Assembly: GCA_934376955.1 (NCBI GenBank)
Contig: CAKRPJ010000020.1
Location: 1 to 42,537 of the forward strand
Direction: 5' to 3'
Origin: CAKRPJ01 sp934376955
Lineage (GTDB): Bacteria; Bacillota; Clostridia; Lachnospirales; Lachnospiraceae
DNA: 42,537 nucleotides
The notes under the pieces were generated by a model. That model searched no databases. It was not told the origin of the DNA and saw nothing but the letters and a program-made list of their open reading frames with translations. This document shows, piece by piece, positions 24,649-33,359 of the stretch; position 1 is the stretch's first letter; every line of letters starts with the position of its first letter. The translations under genes and the position numbers were made by a program.

Positions 24649-25436
24649 TCGGTCTCCTCCACACGGATATCCGAAGCTTCCTCATCTTCCTCCGGCTCCG
24701 TTGTTTCCATCATCATATCGTCAAACAGGTGTTCCTGTGTCAGATGCAGCTTTCCCATCTTCATTAACTCAAGGATCGCAAGAAATGTGACCACGATCTC
24801 TGTTTTATCCTTCTGTCTGCCCAGCATGGAACGAAAGCTGAATTTTCGGTGCTTTCTGGCATATCCCAGAACGGAATCGATCTTTTCCTCAAGGCTTACC
24901 GGCTCCTTCTTGATCGTTCCGAAGGAGCTGCGGACCGGGTCGATCTTCTCCTGCTGGCGCTTCATGACTGCATCAAATATTGCCTGAAGCCTTGATAACG
25001 TCAATCCATCCAGCAGCTTATCAAGATCCACCGGCTCCTCATACTGCTCGATTTCTTTCGGGACTGTCCGGGATTTATAAAAGATCTTATCGGCATCCAG
25101 CTCCATATCCTTAAGCTCCAGCGACATGTATTTATATGTCTTGTATTCCAGAAGCCTCTGGACAAGCTCAGAACGCGGATCCTCCTCCTCGCCTTCCTCA
25201 TTGACCTCCTTCGGAAGCAGCATTCTTGCCTTAATATCGAGAAGTGTGGCTGCCATTACAAGGAACTCGCTGACTATATCTAGCGATTCCTCCTCCATGT
25301 GATTTACATAATCCAGATACTGATCTGTGATCTCCGCAATGGGGATATCGTAAATATTCACTTTGTTTTTTTCGATCAGGTGAAGTAAAAGATCTAACGG
25401 TCCTTCAAACTTCTCCAATTTATAAGAAAGCTCCAT
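24645..25436 (-). CDS. scpA: segregation and condensation protein A
   Basis: This 263-residue kleisin bridges the SMC heads. The N-terminus is the canonical YKLEKFEGPLDLLLHLIEKNKVNIYDIPIAEITDQYLDY, followed by SEFLVMAATLLDIKARMLLP. The C-terminal winged helix includes VTFLAILELMKMGKLHLTQEHLFDDM. GAGGGAG precedes the ATG. It appears to head the scpAB-nrdDG-dut-TPR-hflX group. A terminator and an intergenic repeat lie upstream. I found no clear promoter in the 98 bases between that terminator and the gene. Confidence 0.95.
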   Translation of the reverse strand: MELSYKLEKFEGPLDLLLHLIEKNKVNIYDIPIAEITDQYLDYVNHMEEESLDIVSEFLVMAATLLDIKARMLLPKEVNEEGEEEDPRSELVQRLLEYKTYKYMSLELKDMELDADKIFYKSRTVPKEIEQYEEPVDLDKLLDGLTLSRLQAIFDAVMKRQQEKIDPVRSSFGTIKKEPVSLEEKIDSVLGYARKHRKFSFRSMLGRQKDKTEIVVTFLAILELMKMGKLHLTQEHLFDDMMMETTEPEEDEEASDIRVEETE

Positions 25437-25456
25437 TTCTCACTCCCTCATCCGGT

Positions 25457-25522
25457 TTTATCTCAGTCGAGGATGTGCACCGGAATCACGCGCTAAGTCT
25501 CACGGACCTTCGGCTTGAACCC
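25457..25522. repeat. intergenic repeat, copy 2, with shared end motif
   Basis: Bases 25479-25522 match copy 1 at 15918-15961 in 40 of 44 positions. Just before it, TTTATCTCAGTCGAG (25457-25471) is identical to 42434-42448, the end of the palindromic element at the right edge. So three loci share modules of one repeat family. Confidence 0.7.
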
Positions 25523-25533
25523 TCTCTTGTGAC

Positions 25534-25561
25534 AAAAAAGAGCCCCGCATAAGAGACTCTT
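25534..25561 (-). terminator. terminator after the metallophosphoesterase gene
   Basis: On the minus strand AAGAGTC pairs with GGCTCTT (one T-G pair), with a 10-base loop and a run of six T. It lies about 80 bases past the phosphoesterase stop and separates that operon from scpA. Confidence 0.7.
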
Positions 25562-25641
25562 GATCTTTGGCTTTTGCATTGCTAACTCAGTATACCAGAC
25601 TTTTCATCCTCTGTAAATAGGTTTGAGGAAATATTAACCTT

Positions 25642-26502
25642 CTAAATATTGTTTTCCGGCTTTAGCCTAACCACTATAACTTGTGGTTTGTTGTTTAAAC
25701 GTACATTGACGGAGTGGGTTCCGAGGCCCCTTCCCACGATCATTTTCTTTCCGTTTTTACCCGTAAAGATGCCCCCGCAGCGCGGATAAAAAAACTGATA
25801 CTGGGGCGTCATCAATCCTCCCAAAAGCGGAAGGCGGATCGTTCCGCCGTGAAAATGGCCGGAGAGTGTAAGATCTGCCCCCCATGCAGCGTATTCTTCA
25901 AAAAACACCGGTGAGTGGGCAAGAAGGATCGAAAAGGGCTCCGGAGCAACACCTCCGAGGGCATGCTTTAAATATATATGCTCCATCTTCGGAGTACCCG
26001 GTCTGTAGTGGCACTCAGCAAGATCCACTCCGTAAAGGATCAGATCCTCCGTGATCCGGATGCCTTCATCCGAGAGGATATGGACGCCGAAGCTCCTTAA
26101 AGCATTCATATAGCTCTCATACGCATCCCCATAGATATCTTTCTGTTTTTTCATGCGGAGCTCATGGTTTCCGTTCCCGCAGTATACCGGAAATTCCTTT
26201 GCGAGAGCTTCAAACAGGGAAAGAGAGGCTGAAAGCTTTCTTTTCCCCTTTGCCACGATCATATCGCCTCCGGAAAGAACAGCGTCAGGGCGGATTGCCC
26301 TGACTACCTCCAAAAGCGTTTTATTATTCTTTCCGAACTCCTTATCGTGGAGGTCGGTAAGAAATACGAATGTCCTTTCCCTCCCTTTAAGCTTGGGAGA
26401 GGCGATCACATATTCCTCTGTCACAAGACAATTTTTCTCATATTCCGACCGCAGCAGGCACGCCCCGGCTGCGGCCGTTATTGCAGCTATTTGGTACAGC
26501 AA
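25642..26502 (-). CDS. membrane-associated metallophosphoesterase (YkuE-like)
   Basis: This 286-residue calcineurin-like phosphoesterase shows the five metal-binding blocks in order: DLHDKEFG, GGDM, GNHE, AHSP and GHFHGG. A short hydrophobic N-terminus (IAAITAAAGACLL) suggests membrane anchoring with the catalytic domain outside, as in YkuE-type enzymes. The substrate is unknown. The open frame starts with TTG at 26502, overlapping the upstream small gene by 16 bases. A GGAGGG 12 bases upstream is the likely ribosome binding site. No in-frame ATG would keep the hydrophobic start, so TTG is preferred. Confidence 0.85.
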   Translation of the reverse strand: MLYQIAAITAAAGACLLRSEYEKNCLVTEEYVIASPKLKGRERTFVFLTDLHDKEFGKNNKTLLEVVRAIRPDAVLSGGDMIVAKGKRKLSASLSLFEALAKEFPVYCGNGNHELRMKKQKDIYGDAYESYMNALRSFGVHILSDEGIRITEDLILYGVDLAECHYRPGTPKMEHIYLKHALGGVAPEPFSILLAHSPVFFEEYAAWGADLTLSGHFHGGTIRLPLLGGLMTPQYQFFYPRCGGIFTGKNGKKMIVGRGLGTHSVNVRLNNKPQVIVVRLKPENNI

Positions 26503-26711
26503 TCTGAATCTTTTCCCTCCAACGCCTGAATGCCAAATTCCATAACCGTTGCAACTGCCTGTCCATAGCTCTGAAGCTGAGGATTCTCCTTCATCAGCTG
26601 ATCGAGAACGGTCTTTAACTCACCGTGCACAAGGATCGTACAAGCCGGAGCCTGTTCCTTTGTTTTTCTGTTTTCCATCATTGCTTCCATAACCTTGATC
26701 TCTGCTTTCAT
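26487..26711 (-). CDS. small protein, possibly ribbon-helix-helix-like
   Basis: This 74-residue cytoplasmic protein is not one I recognise. After a charged N-terminus (MENRKTKEQ) comes a short strand-like stretch (TILVHGEL), then two amphipathic segments (KTVLDQLMKENPQL and YGQAVATVMEFGIQALE). That order recalls a ribbon-helix-helix fold, but the pattern is weak. The tail holds a Cys-Cys pair. It overlaps the metallophosphoesterase start by 16 bases and follows the D,D-carboxypeptidase by 39 bases, so it is an operon member. AGGA elements stand upstream of the ATG. Confidence 0.65.
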   Translation of the reverse strand: MKAEIKVMEAMMENRKTKEQAPACTILVHGELKTVLDQLMKENPQLQSYGQAVATVMEFGIQALEGKDSDCCTK

Positions 26712-26750
26712 CTTTTAAGTCCTTTCCTGTTTATTCTAATGCTGTTATTA

Positions 26751-28109
26751 CTATTGTCCTTCTTTTTGCATGGCGCCATCGGCACCCAGATAGAACCATC
26801 TGCCTTCATCCTGCCGCCAGTCATTTTTAACAAGGGTACCGTTACTCTCAAAATAATACCAGTTTTCCCCATTTTTCTGCCATCCGGTCAGCATTTTTCC
26901 GGCAGCATCGAAGCCATATTCCTCACCGTCGATCGTTACCAGACAGTCTGATAGCCTGCTTCCGTCTGCCAGCTCATATCTCCAGCTCTCCCCGTCACGG
27001 ATCCATCTGTTTCCGGGAGTCTTTCCCGCATCAGAAGCTGCTTTCTGATATCCATAATCCAGCATAGCCTTTGTATCTGCATAATGTGTTCCCGATGCCT
27101 TTAGGATCACCGCGATCATACGGATCCCATCCTGCTCTACACAGGTGACCAGTGTATTTCCCGCACGGGAGGTATAGCCTGTCTTTCCTCCGATTATTCC
27201 CTTATAGTATCGGGAATCATTCGGGTAGAGCATTTTATGTCCGGGAGTGATGGTGCGCACTGCCGATTTTTTTATTGCCGGAAACGGATAGCTCAGGGTC
27301 GAGGCGATCTTGCAGATCTCCTCTCTTGAAAATGCCGCGGCAGCAATTTTAGCCATATCCCGGCAGGTCGTGTAATGCTCTGTGCTGTTTAAACCGCTGG
27401 GATTAGCAAAGTGTGTCCCTGTACATCCTAATTCTGCCGCCTTCCGGTTCATCTTATCCGCAAAAGCGGAAACACTTCCACTCAAATGCTCTGCCAATCC
27501 ATTGGCCACCTCATTCGCAGATTTTAGTAGAAGACCATACAGACAATCCTTGACCGACAAAACATCTCCCTCCGAGACATTAAGCGTTACCGCTCCGGAT
27601 TCCAGCCCGGTCACCGCAGCTTTGGAAAATCTTACCTGATCGGTAAACGCGGCATTCTCTACCACGAGAAGTGCGGTCAAAAGCTTTGTTATACTGGCCG
27701 GATACAGCTTTTCGTCTGCGTTCTTTTCAAAGACCACCCGATTTCTCGTGACATCATAGAGTATTCCGGCTTCTGCGGAAATTACCGGTTCTGCTGTTGA
27801 CGCCGTTTCCTTGTCGGTGGTCGTGTAGGCTGCTGTCGGCAGAAGGCCACTGCCTGTCTGTCCGCCCGACCCCGCCTGCTGTGCCGTTCCCGTCTGCTGT
27901 GCCGATTCCGTCTGCTGGCCCGGTCCGGCCTGCTGCACCGTTCCCATCTGTCCCTCTGATCCCTTCGATTGCCCCGGTTCTACCCGGTTCTCTGTCTGAT
28001 TATTAACTGCTTCAAGAGGAATGATCTGCACATCTGCTCTTGCCGGCATGGAAAAAAGAAGCGCCGCCGCCAAGCCAAGACTTACGATCCGCATTTGTTT
28101 TCTCCTCAT
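26751..28109 (-). CDS. D-alanyl-D-alanine carboxypeptidase with C-terminal wall-binding repeats
   Basis: This 452-residue secreted low-molecular-weight penicillin-binding protein (DacA/DacF type) trims the terminal D-Ala of peptidoglycan stem peptides. The signal peptide ends about residue 25 (FSMPARA). Residues 42-100 are a low-complexity Gln/Gly/Thr linker with repeated QQTG/QQAG. The catalytic motifs are S139-I-T-K142, S197-A-N199 and K309-T-G311. The C-terminal part contains cell-wall (choline-binding-like) repeats, such as GWQKNGENWYYFESNGTLVKNDW and a similar following unit ending in WFYLGADGAM. GGAGG precedes the ATG. It lies 14 bases after the SNF2 gene. Confidence 0.92.
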   Translation of the reverse strand: MRRKQMRIVSLGLAAALLFSMPARADVQIIPLEAVNNQTENRVEPGQSKGSEGQMGTVQQAGPGQQTESAQQTGTAQQAGSGGQTGSGLLPTAAYTTTDKETASTAEPVISAEAGILYDVTRNRVVFEKNADEKLYPASITKLLTALLVVENAAFTDQVRFSKAAVTGLESGAVTLNVSEGDVLSVKDCLYGLLLKSANEVANGLAEHLSGSVSAFADKMNRKAAELGCTGTHFANPSGLNSTEHYTTCRDMAKIAAAAFSREEICKIASTLSYPFPAIKKSAVRTITPGHKMLYPNDSRYYKGIIGGKTGYTSRAGNTLVTCVEQDGIRMIAVILKASGTHYADTKAMLDYGYQKAASDAGKTPGNRWIRDGESWRYELADGSRLSDCLVTIDGEEYGFDAAGKMLTGWQKNGENWYYFESNGTLVKNDWRQDEGRWFYLGADGAMQKEGQ

Positions 28110-28123
28110 AATCCACCTCCTGT

Positions 28124-31100
28124 CTATTCCTCCAGCATCGCTAAGATATCCTCCCGCGTTATGCCGGAAAAGGCTCCTGTCCCCTCTGTTACAACAGTAT
28201 CTGCAAGCTCCTTTTTCATCTCCTGCAGATGCAGTATATTCTCCTCTATTGTGTGTTTTGTTATCAGCTTAAAGACTGTGACCTGATTTTTCTGTCCGAT
28301 CCGGTGTGCCCGGTCTGTCGCCTGATTCTGCGCTGCCACATTCCACCACGGATCGTAATGGATCACCACATCCGCCGCCGTCAGGTTAAGGCCCGTTCCT
28401 CCTGCCTTCAGGGAGATCAGGAATACCTTCACCTCATTCTTCTGGAAATCGGATACCATCTGCATCCGTTCACGCTTTGTAGTCGCTCCGGTCAGCATAT
28501 AATAATCGATCTTCTGCTTTTTCAGGCGTTGTGCGATCACATCCAGCATGGAGGTAAACTGAGAAAACAGCAGGATCTTGTGTCCCGCCTGAGTTCCGTT
28601 CTCCAGAAGCTCCATGCAGGTCTCCAGCTTTGCCGAGCCGCCTTTATATTTCGAGAAGCAAAGTGACGGTTCGCAGCATATCTGCCTGAGCTTCATTAAC
28701 TCTGCCAGTATCCGGATCTGTTCATTTCCGGGCAGAGCGTCCCCTTCCTCCAGCAGCCTGTTTTTTAATGCGGCTGCATTTGCTGTATAAAGCCGCTTCT
28801 GTTCTCCCTCCATCTGAGAAAAGAGTACCGTCTCCATTTTATCCGGCAGCTCTTTAAGGACATCCTTCTTTAAACGCCGTAAAAGGAACGGCCCCGTCAT
28901 GCGGTGAAGTCTGTTTAACGCATCTTTATCACCATCCCGCACAATGGGGATCTCAAAATTTTTTCTGAATTTTGCGGCTGTGAGTAAAAAGCCGGGCATC
29001 AGAAAATCAAAAATACTCCAAAGCTCGCCAAGATGGTTTTCGATCGGTGTTCCTGTCAGGGCGAAACGGGTCCGGGCCTTGATGGCTTTCACTGCTTTTG
29101 AAGTCTGTGTCGATGCATTTTTTATATATTGAGCCTCATCGATGATCTGGAAACGGAATTCATACTCTGCGTAATACAAAAGATCGCGCCGTAAAAGATC
29201 ATAGGATGTGATGACAACATCCTTTTTGCAGGTTTCCGAGTCAAACAGCTCCTGAAGAACCGTTTCTCTCTCCGACTGGCTGCCTGCCACTGTGCATACA
29301 GAGAGCTCCGGAGCGAAATTTGCGATCTCACTCTCCCAGTTGTATACAAGTGATGCCGGGCAGACGATCAGTGATGTCTTCCCGCTTCTTTTCTTTTCAT
29401 CTAAAAGAAGGGCGATGACCTGTACTGTTTTTCCAAGTCCCATCTCATCGGCTAAGATCCCGCCAAATCCGTAGGCATCCAGACTTCTGAGCCATCGGTA
29501 GCCCACGGTCTGGTATCCCCTCAAAACAGAAGTAAGGGCGGCGGGAATCTCAAACTCACTGTCCTCCACGTTTTTCATACCACGGACTACTGCCTTAAAC
29601 AGCTGATCCCGGTAAAATTCCACGCTCCTATCTTCCTTTAATACACTGTCTAAAAGCATGGCGCGGTACATGGGAAGGCGGATCGTTTCCGAAGCGGCAA
29701 GCTCCTTTTCCACTCCGAGAAGTCCGGACAGTCTGGACATTGTCCATAAGCCTCCGTCCCCCAGGGTAAGGAAGTCTCCGTTCTTCATCCGATAAAACTT
29801 CTTCTTTGCTTCATAACGCTTAAGCAGGGCTGAGAGCTCATCCTTCGGGATCCCCTCTGTATCCACATCCAGATCCAGCCAGCTTCCGTTTGATTTCACA
29901 CGGACTGCTACATTGACAGGCGGAAGCACACGGATCTTTTTGAAGGCTTCAGAGACAAAAACCTCACCAAGCTCCATAAACCGGGGCATTCCCTCCGACA
30001 TCAGCCGGTAGATCGCCTCATCATCTTCGCGGATCACCATCTCTCTGGAGCCTTCGCCGGTAAATTTAAAATATTTGGTGATGACCTGACTGACCTTAAA
30101 TTCACCCGGCACATCGCGGCAGATCTCTCTCGGCACATTTTCATCATCCATGGGATGGAACGAAAAATCTCCGTAGGAAAGCTCAGGCCGCATGCTGACC
30201 TCCTCTGCCCCGTTACTGTCAAAGTAAAAGGACGCCCGCAGCTCCTTTGGCCTGTACTCCTCCAGCTCAAGCTCCTTCGTTGACAAAAGCCGGTGCAGTT
30301 CAAGCCTATGCAGGACTCGTTCATAGAACAGCGGCATATCTCTGTCATTGATCAGGATCTCGTACTCCGGATCCTGTCCCATGACCGTATATTCCAGAAG
30401 CACCGTGAGATCACGCGTATATTCCTCGTCACAGCAGAACAGGTTCTCCATATCTGCCACGAACAGGCATTTTTCTCCCTGATAAGCCAGAAGCCGGTCG
30501 GGAAGCTTAAGCCGGACACCATCTCTGCCGGATCTCTCGACCTGTACCGTGAATTTTGGATCTTCACGCCGTATCGTCAGCATGCGTTTTTCCTTCCACG
30601 GCCCCTCACATTCCAGCGTCTGTCCTTCCATTATGGCAAAAAAACGATTCCTTGCCGCTTTGCCTAAGGTTAATTCCTTTAAAACAGGCTCTGAGCCCCA
30701 TGCACTCTTATGCATCTGGCTGTAATGCTCTCTGTAAATCCCCACCATCTCCATGACCAGAAGGACCAGCGGTCTGCATTCCGTGCGGAATGCGGCAAGA
30801 TTGTGATGAAAGGAGAAATTCTTCCCGTATTCCACAAACCGCTCAAACTCAACCGCCTGGCTGAAGGTTACCAGATCCTTTACCGGATACAGCTTATCTT
30901 TTCCGATAAAAAACTGTAGCTGGATCTCCGTTCTTGAGAGCTTTAATCTCGGCACGAGGCAGATCGTATTTTCCTCCTCGTCTCCCATGATCCGGCTCAC
31001 CTCACGGTTTGTATACTCCCGTACCATAAAACGGACTCTGGGAGATGTGGAAACAGGCTTAAGGAATTTCCGATCCTCCTGTTTTAAAAACGCCTCCATA

Positions 31101-31333
31101 AGTGCTTTTGCATGAGGACAAAGCTCCACCTCTTTGGTTCCGCTTTTACAGCCCTCTGAGCATATTCCCAGCCGTTTCCCGGATAGATCCATACGCGAAC
31201 AAGAGTAGTCAAAAACCTGACTACCCTTGCGTAAAATACGGACCCGATACTGGCTTGAACCATCCGTCACAGTCCCTCTTATTTCCATTTCACCTTTCCA
31301 GAAGGTGTCTGCAGCAAGTCCGGTTACTTCCAT
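28124..31333 (-). CDS. SNF2-family helicase with N-terminal SWIM zinc finger
   Basis: This 1069-residue protein is a bacterial SWI2/SNF2-type ATPase. The N-terminus has a SWIM-like zinc motif (SCS... then CPHAKAL). A long middle region corresponds to the bacterial SNF2-associated domain. The C-terminal third holds the motor: DEMGLGKTVQV (Walker A), IIDEAQYIKN (motif II), LTGTPIENHLGELWSIFDFL (motif III), LISLKAGGTGLNLTAADVVIHYDPWWN (motif V) and DRAHRIGQ (motif VI). It probably remodels protein-nucleic acid complexes, possibly RNA polymerase like RapA; the target is unknown. The frame is open to a GTG at 31351, but the ATG at 31333 has GGAGG 5 bases upstream, so I prefer it. It follows argS by 59 bases. 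Confidence 0.92.
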   Translation of the reverse strand: MEVTGLAADTFWKGEMEIRGTVTDGSSQYRVRILRKGSQVFDYSCSRMDLSGKRLGICSEGCKSGTKEVELCPHAKALMEAFLKQEDRKFLKPVSTSPRVRFMVREYTNREVSRIMGDEEENTICLVPRLKLSRTEIQLQFFIGKDKLYPVKDLVTFSQAVEFERFVEYGKNFSFHHNLAAFRTECRPLVLLVMEMVGIYREHYSQMHKSAWGSEPVLKELTLGKAARNRFFAIMEGQTLECEGPWKEKRMLTIRREDPKFTVQVERSGRDGVRLKLPDRLLAYQGEKCLFVADMENLFCCDEEYTRDLTVLLEYTVMGQDPEYEILINDRDMPLFYERVLHRLELHRLLSTKELELEEYRPKELRASFYFDSNGAEEVSMRPELSYGDFSFHPMDDENVPREICRDVPGEFKVSQVITKYFKFTGEGSREMVIREDDEAIYRLMSEGMPRFMELGEVFVSEAFKKIRVLPPVNVAVRVKSNGSWLDLDVDTEGIPKDELSALLKRYEAKKKFYRMKNGDFLTLGDGGLWTMSRLSGLLGVEKELAASETIRLPMYRAMLLDSVLKEDRSVEFYRDQLFKAVVRGMKNVEDSEFEIPAALTSVLRGYQTVGYRWLRSLDAYGFGGILADEMGLGKTVQVIALLLDEKKRSGKTSLIVCPASLVYNWESEIANFAPELSVCTVAGSQSERETVLQELFDSETCKKDVVITSYDLLRRDLLYYAEYEFRFQIIDEAQYIKNASTQTSKAVKAIKARTRFALTGTPIENHLGELWSIFDFLMPGFLLTAAKFRKNFEIPIVRDGDKDALNRLHRMTGPFLLRRLKKDVLKELPDKMETVLFSQMEGEQKRLYTANAAALKNRLLEEGDALPGNEQIRILAELMKLRQICCEPSLCFSKYKGGSAKLETCMELLENGTQAGHKILLFSQFTSMLDVIAQRLKKQKIDYYMLTGATTKRERMQMVSDFQKNEVKVFLISLKAGGTGLNLTAADVVIHYDPWWNVAAQNQATDRAHRIGQKNQVTVFKLITKHTIEENILHLQEMKKELADTVVTEGTGAFSGITREDILAMLEE

Positions 31334-31392
31334 AAACGCCTCCGCGTCCACAGGCTGCCGCAGGATCAGATATCTCCGATCCCGAGCCCCTG

Positions 31393-33159
31393 TTACATTC
31401 TCTCCGGTGCCTCAAAACCCAGAAGATCGATACAGGTGGTAAGCACACTTCTTGTCAGTGTTACAAGGCCGATATAGCCGGCCTGTTTCTTCTTGTCTTC
31501 TTCCGCAATGATCCTTGTTTCATGATAGAAATGGTTGAGTGCATTTGACAGCTCATAAATATACGCACAAATCTTATGAGGCGCCAGCTCCTCAAAGCTG
31601 CCATGCATTACCTCGCTGAATCTGGATAATACCAGCATCAGTGTCTTCTCCGGCTCTGCACTTGCCGAGAGGATAGAGGTATCCTCTGCCATGCCGCATG
31701 TACTCTCATACTTCTTTAAGATGGAATTGATGCGGGCGATGGTATAAAGGATATACGGACCGGTATTTCCTTCAAAGGAGATAAAGCGGTCGATATCAAA
31801 GACATAATCCTTTGTTGCCTGATTGGAGAGATCTCCGTATTTTAATGCGGCGAGTCCGACGATCTTAGCCGTCTTTTCTGCCTCCTCCTCGGATATGGTG
31901 CGGTTTTCCATGATCCTGTCGTATGCAGCCTTGCTGATATCTGCGATAAGGTTCTCCAGACGCATCACGCCGCCCTCTCTTGTCTTAAACGGCTTTCCGT
32001 CCTTTCCGTTCATCGTGCCGAAGCCCACAAAATCCATCTTGCGGTCCGGGGCCACGATCCCGGCCTTCTTTGCTACGCGGAATACCTGCGTAAAGTGAAG
32101 CTCCTGACGCTTATCGACTACATAAATGTAGTGATCCGGCTTGAAATCCTTCTCTCTTTCAACGATCGTTGCCAGATCCGATGTCGCATAAAGTGCAGCG
32201 CCGTCCGATTTTCTGATAATACAGGGCGGAAGCTCCTTGGAATCGGTCTCCTCTGCAATGTCAACGACAAGAGCGCCCTGGCTTTCATAAGCCAGTCCCT
32301 TATGCATCAAATCCTCGATCATATCCGGAATATAAGGCTGGGCATCACTCTCGCCCTTCCACAGGTCAAACTCCACATTCAGATTGGAGTAGTTCTTCTT
32401 AAGATCCTTGAGGGACACATTCATAATGTGCTTCCAGATCGCACGATACGGAGCATAACCGCTCTGAAGCTTAAAGGTTGCCTCCTGTGCTCTCTCCTTA
32501 AAGGCTTCGTCCACCTTTGACTTGGCACTGGCTGCCGGGTAAATCTCCTCCAGCTCGGAGATCGTAAACGGTGCCTCTGCGGGGTATTCCCCGGTATAGC
32601 TCTCATCGAAATAGCATAACTGTGGCTGTCTCTCCCGGAGTTCTTCAATAATAAGACCCATCTGGAGTCCCCAGTCTCCCAGATGGACATCTCCGATGAC
32701 CTTATGGCCCACAAAACGTCCCATACGCTTGATGGACTCACCGATAACAGCGGCTCTTAAATGGCCGACATGGAGAGGCTTTGCCACATTTGCTCCGCCG
32801 TAGTCCACGATCACTGTCTCCGGTCTTTCGACCTCCTCCATTCCGAGCTTCTGTCCCTCTCGCATCCCGTTCATATATTCTGCAAGGAATCCGCTGCCGA
32901 TCTTAAGGTTGATAAAGCCCGGCATTACCGCGCTTACTTCCTCAAAAATACGGCTTCCCTCCAGCTTTGCAACGACCTCATTCGCGATATCGATGGGTTT
33001 CTTTTTATATGCCTTTGCTGCCGCCATGGCTCCGTTACACTGATATTCACAGAGATCCGGGCGGTTGGACAGAGTAACCTTTGCGTATGCTTCATCGTAG
33101 CCGCTGCCTGCAAAGGCCTGTCTCATTTCTTCTGTAATAAGATCAAGAATTTTCTTCAT
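31393..33159 (-). CDS. argS: arginyl-tRNA synthetase
   Basis: This 588-residue class I synthetase charges tRNA-Arg. It shows the N-terminal Arg-tRNA synthetase add-on domain, the HIGH-type motif HVGH within GGANVAKPLHVGHLRAA, then GDVHLGDWGLQMG. The C-terminal DALR anticodon-binding domain begins about YILYTIARINSILKKY. The canonical KMSKS is not obvious (MNGKDGKPFKTREGG at that place), as in many ArgRS. AAGGAG stands before the ATG. Upstream AT-rich sequence has two TATAAT hexamers near 33220-33235 on the minus strand but no matching -35, and no T-box features. Confidence 0.97.
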   Translation of the reverse strand: MKKILDLITEEMRQAFAGSGYDEAYAKVTLSNRPDLCEYQCNGAMAAAKAYKKKPIDIANEVVAKLEGSRIFEEVSAVMPGFINLKIGSGFLAEYMNGMREGQKLGMEEVERPETVIVDYGGANVAKPLHVGHLRAAVIGESIKRMGRFVGHKVIGDVHLGDWGLQMGLIIEELRERQPQLCYFDESYTGEYPAEAPFTISELEEIYPAASAKSKVDEAFKERAQEATFKLQSGYAPYRAIWKHIMNVSLKDLKKNYSNLNVEFDLWKGESDAQPYIPDMIEDLMHKGLAYESQGALVVDIAEETDSKELPPCIIRKSDGAALYATSDLATIVEREKDFKPDHYIYVVDKRQELHFTQVFRVAKKAGIVAPDRKMDFVGFGTMNGKDGKPFKTREGGVMRLENLIADISKAAYDRIMENRTISEEEAEKTAKIVGLAALKYGDLSNQATKDYVFDIDRFISFEGNTGPYILYTIARINSILKKYESTCGMAEDTSILSASAEPEKTLMLVLSRFSEVMHGSFEELAPHKICAYIYELSNALNHFYHETRIIAEEDKKKQAGYIGLVTLTRSVLTTCIDLLGFEAPERM

Positions 33160-33250
33160 CTGACTTGTCTCCTTGTTCAGTTTACGAAATCATATCCTGT
33201 TTTCGCAGATATATTATTATACCGCATTATAATGAAAAAAGCTATATCGA

Positions 33251-33300
33251 ATTAAAAAGAACTGCCGCCTCCGGGGCAATTTCCGGAAGCGGCAGTCTTT
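33251..33300 (-). terminator. terminator of the AGCS transporter gene
   Basis: On the minus strand ACTGCCGC pairs with GGCGGCAGT-type sequence over 8-9 bp, with an inner CCGG/CCGG, followed by TTCTTTTT. On the plus strand the 3' side also reads CTTTT. It separates the AGCS gene from argS. Confidence 0.85.
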
Positions 33301-33359
33301 TGGGTCTGTGAACCCGAATCAACACCGGGTCAGTAAGGGGGTCTAATGGTAAATGTGAA

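Noticed and set aside
33160..33250. T-box before argS
   Set aside because: The leader is only about 90 bases with no T-box consensus or terminator on the argS strand.
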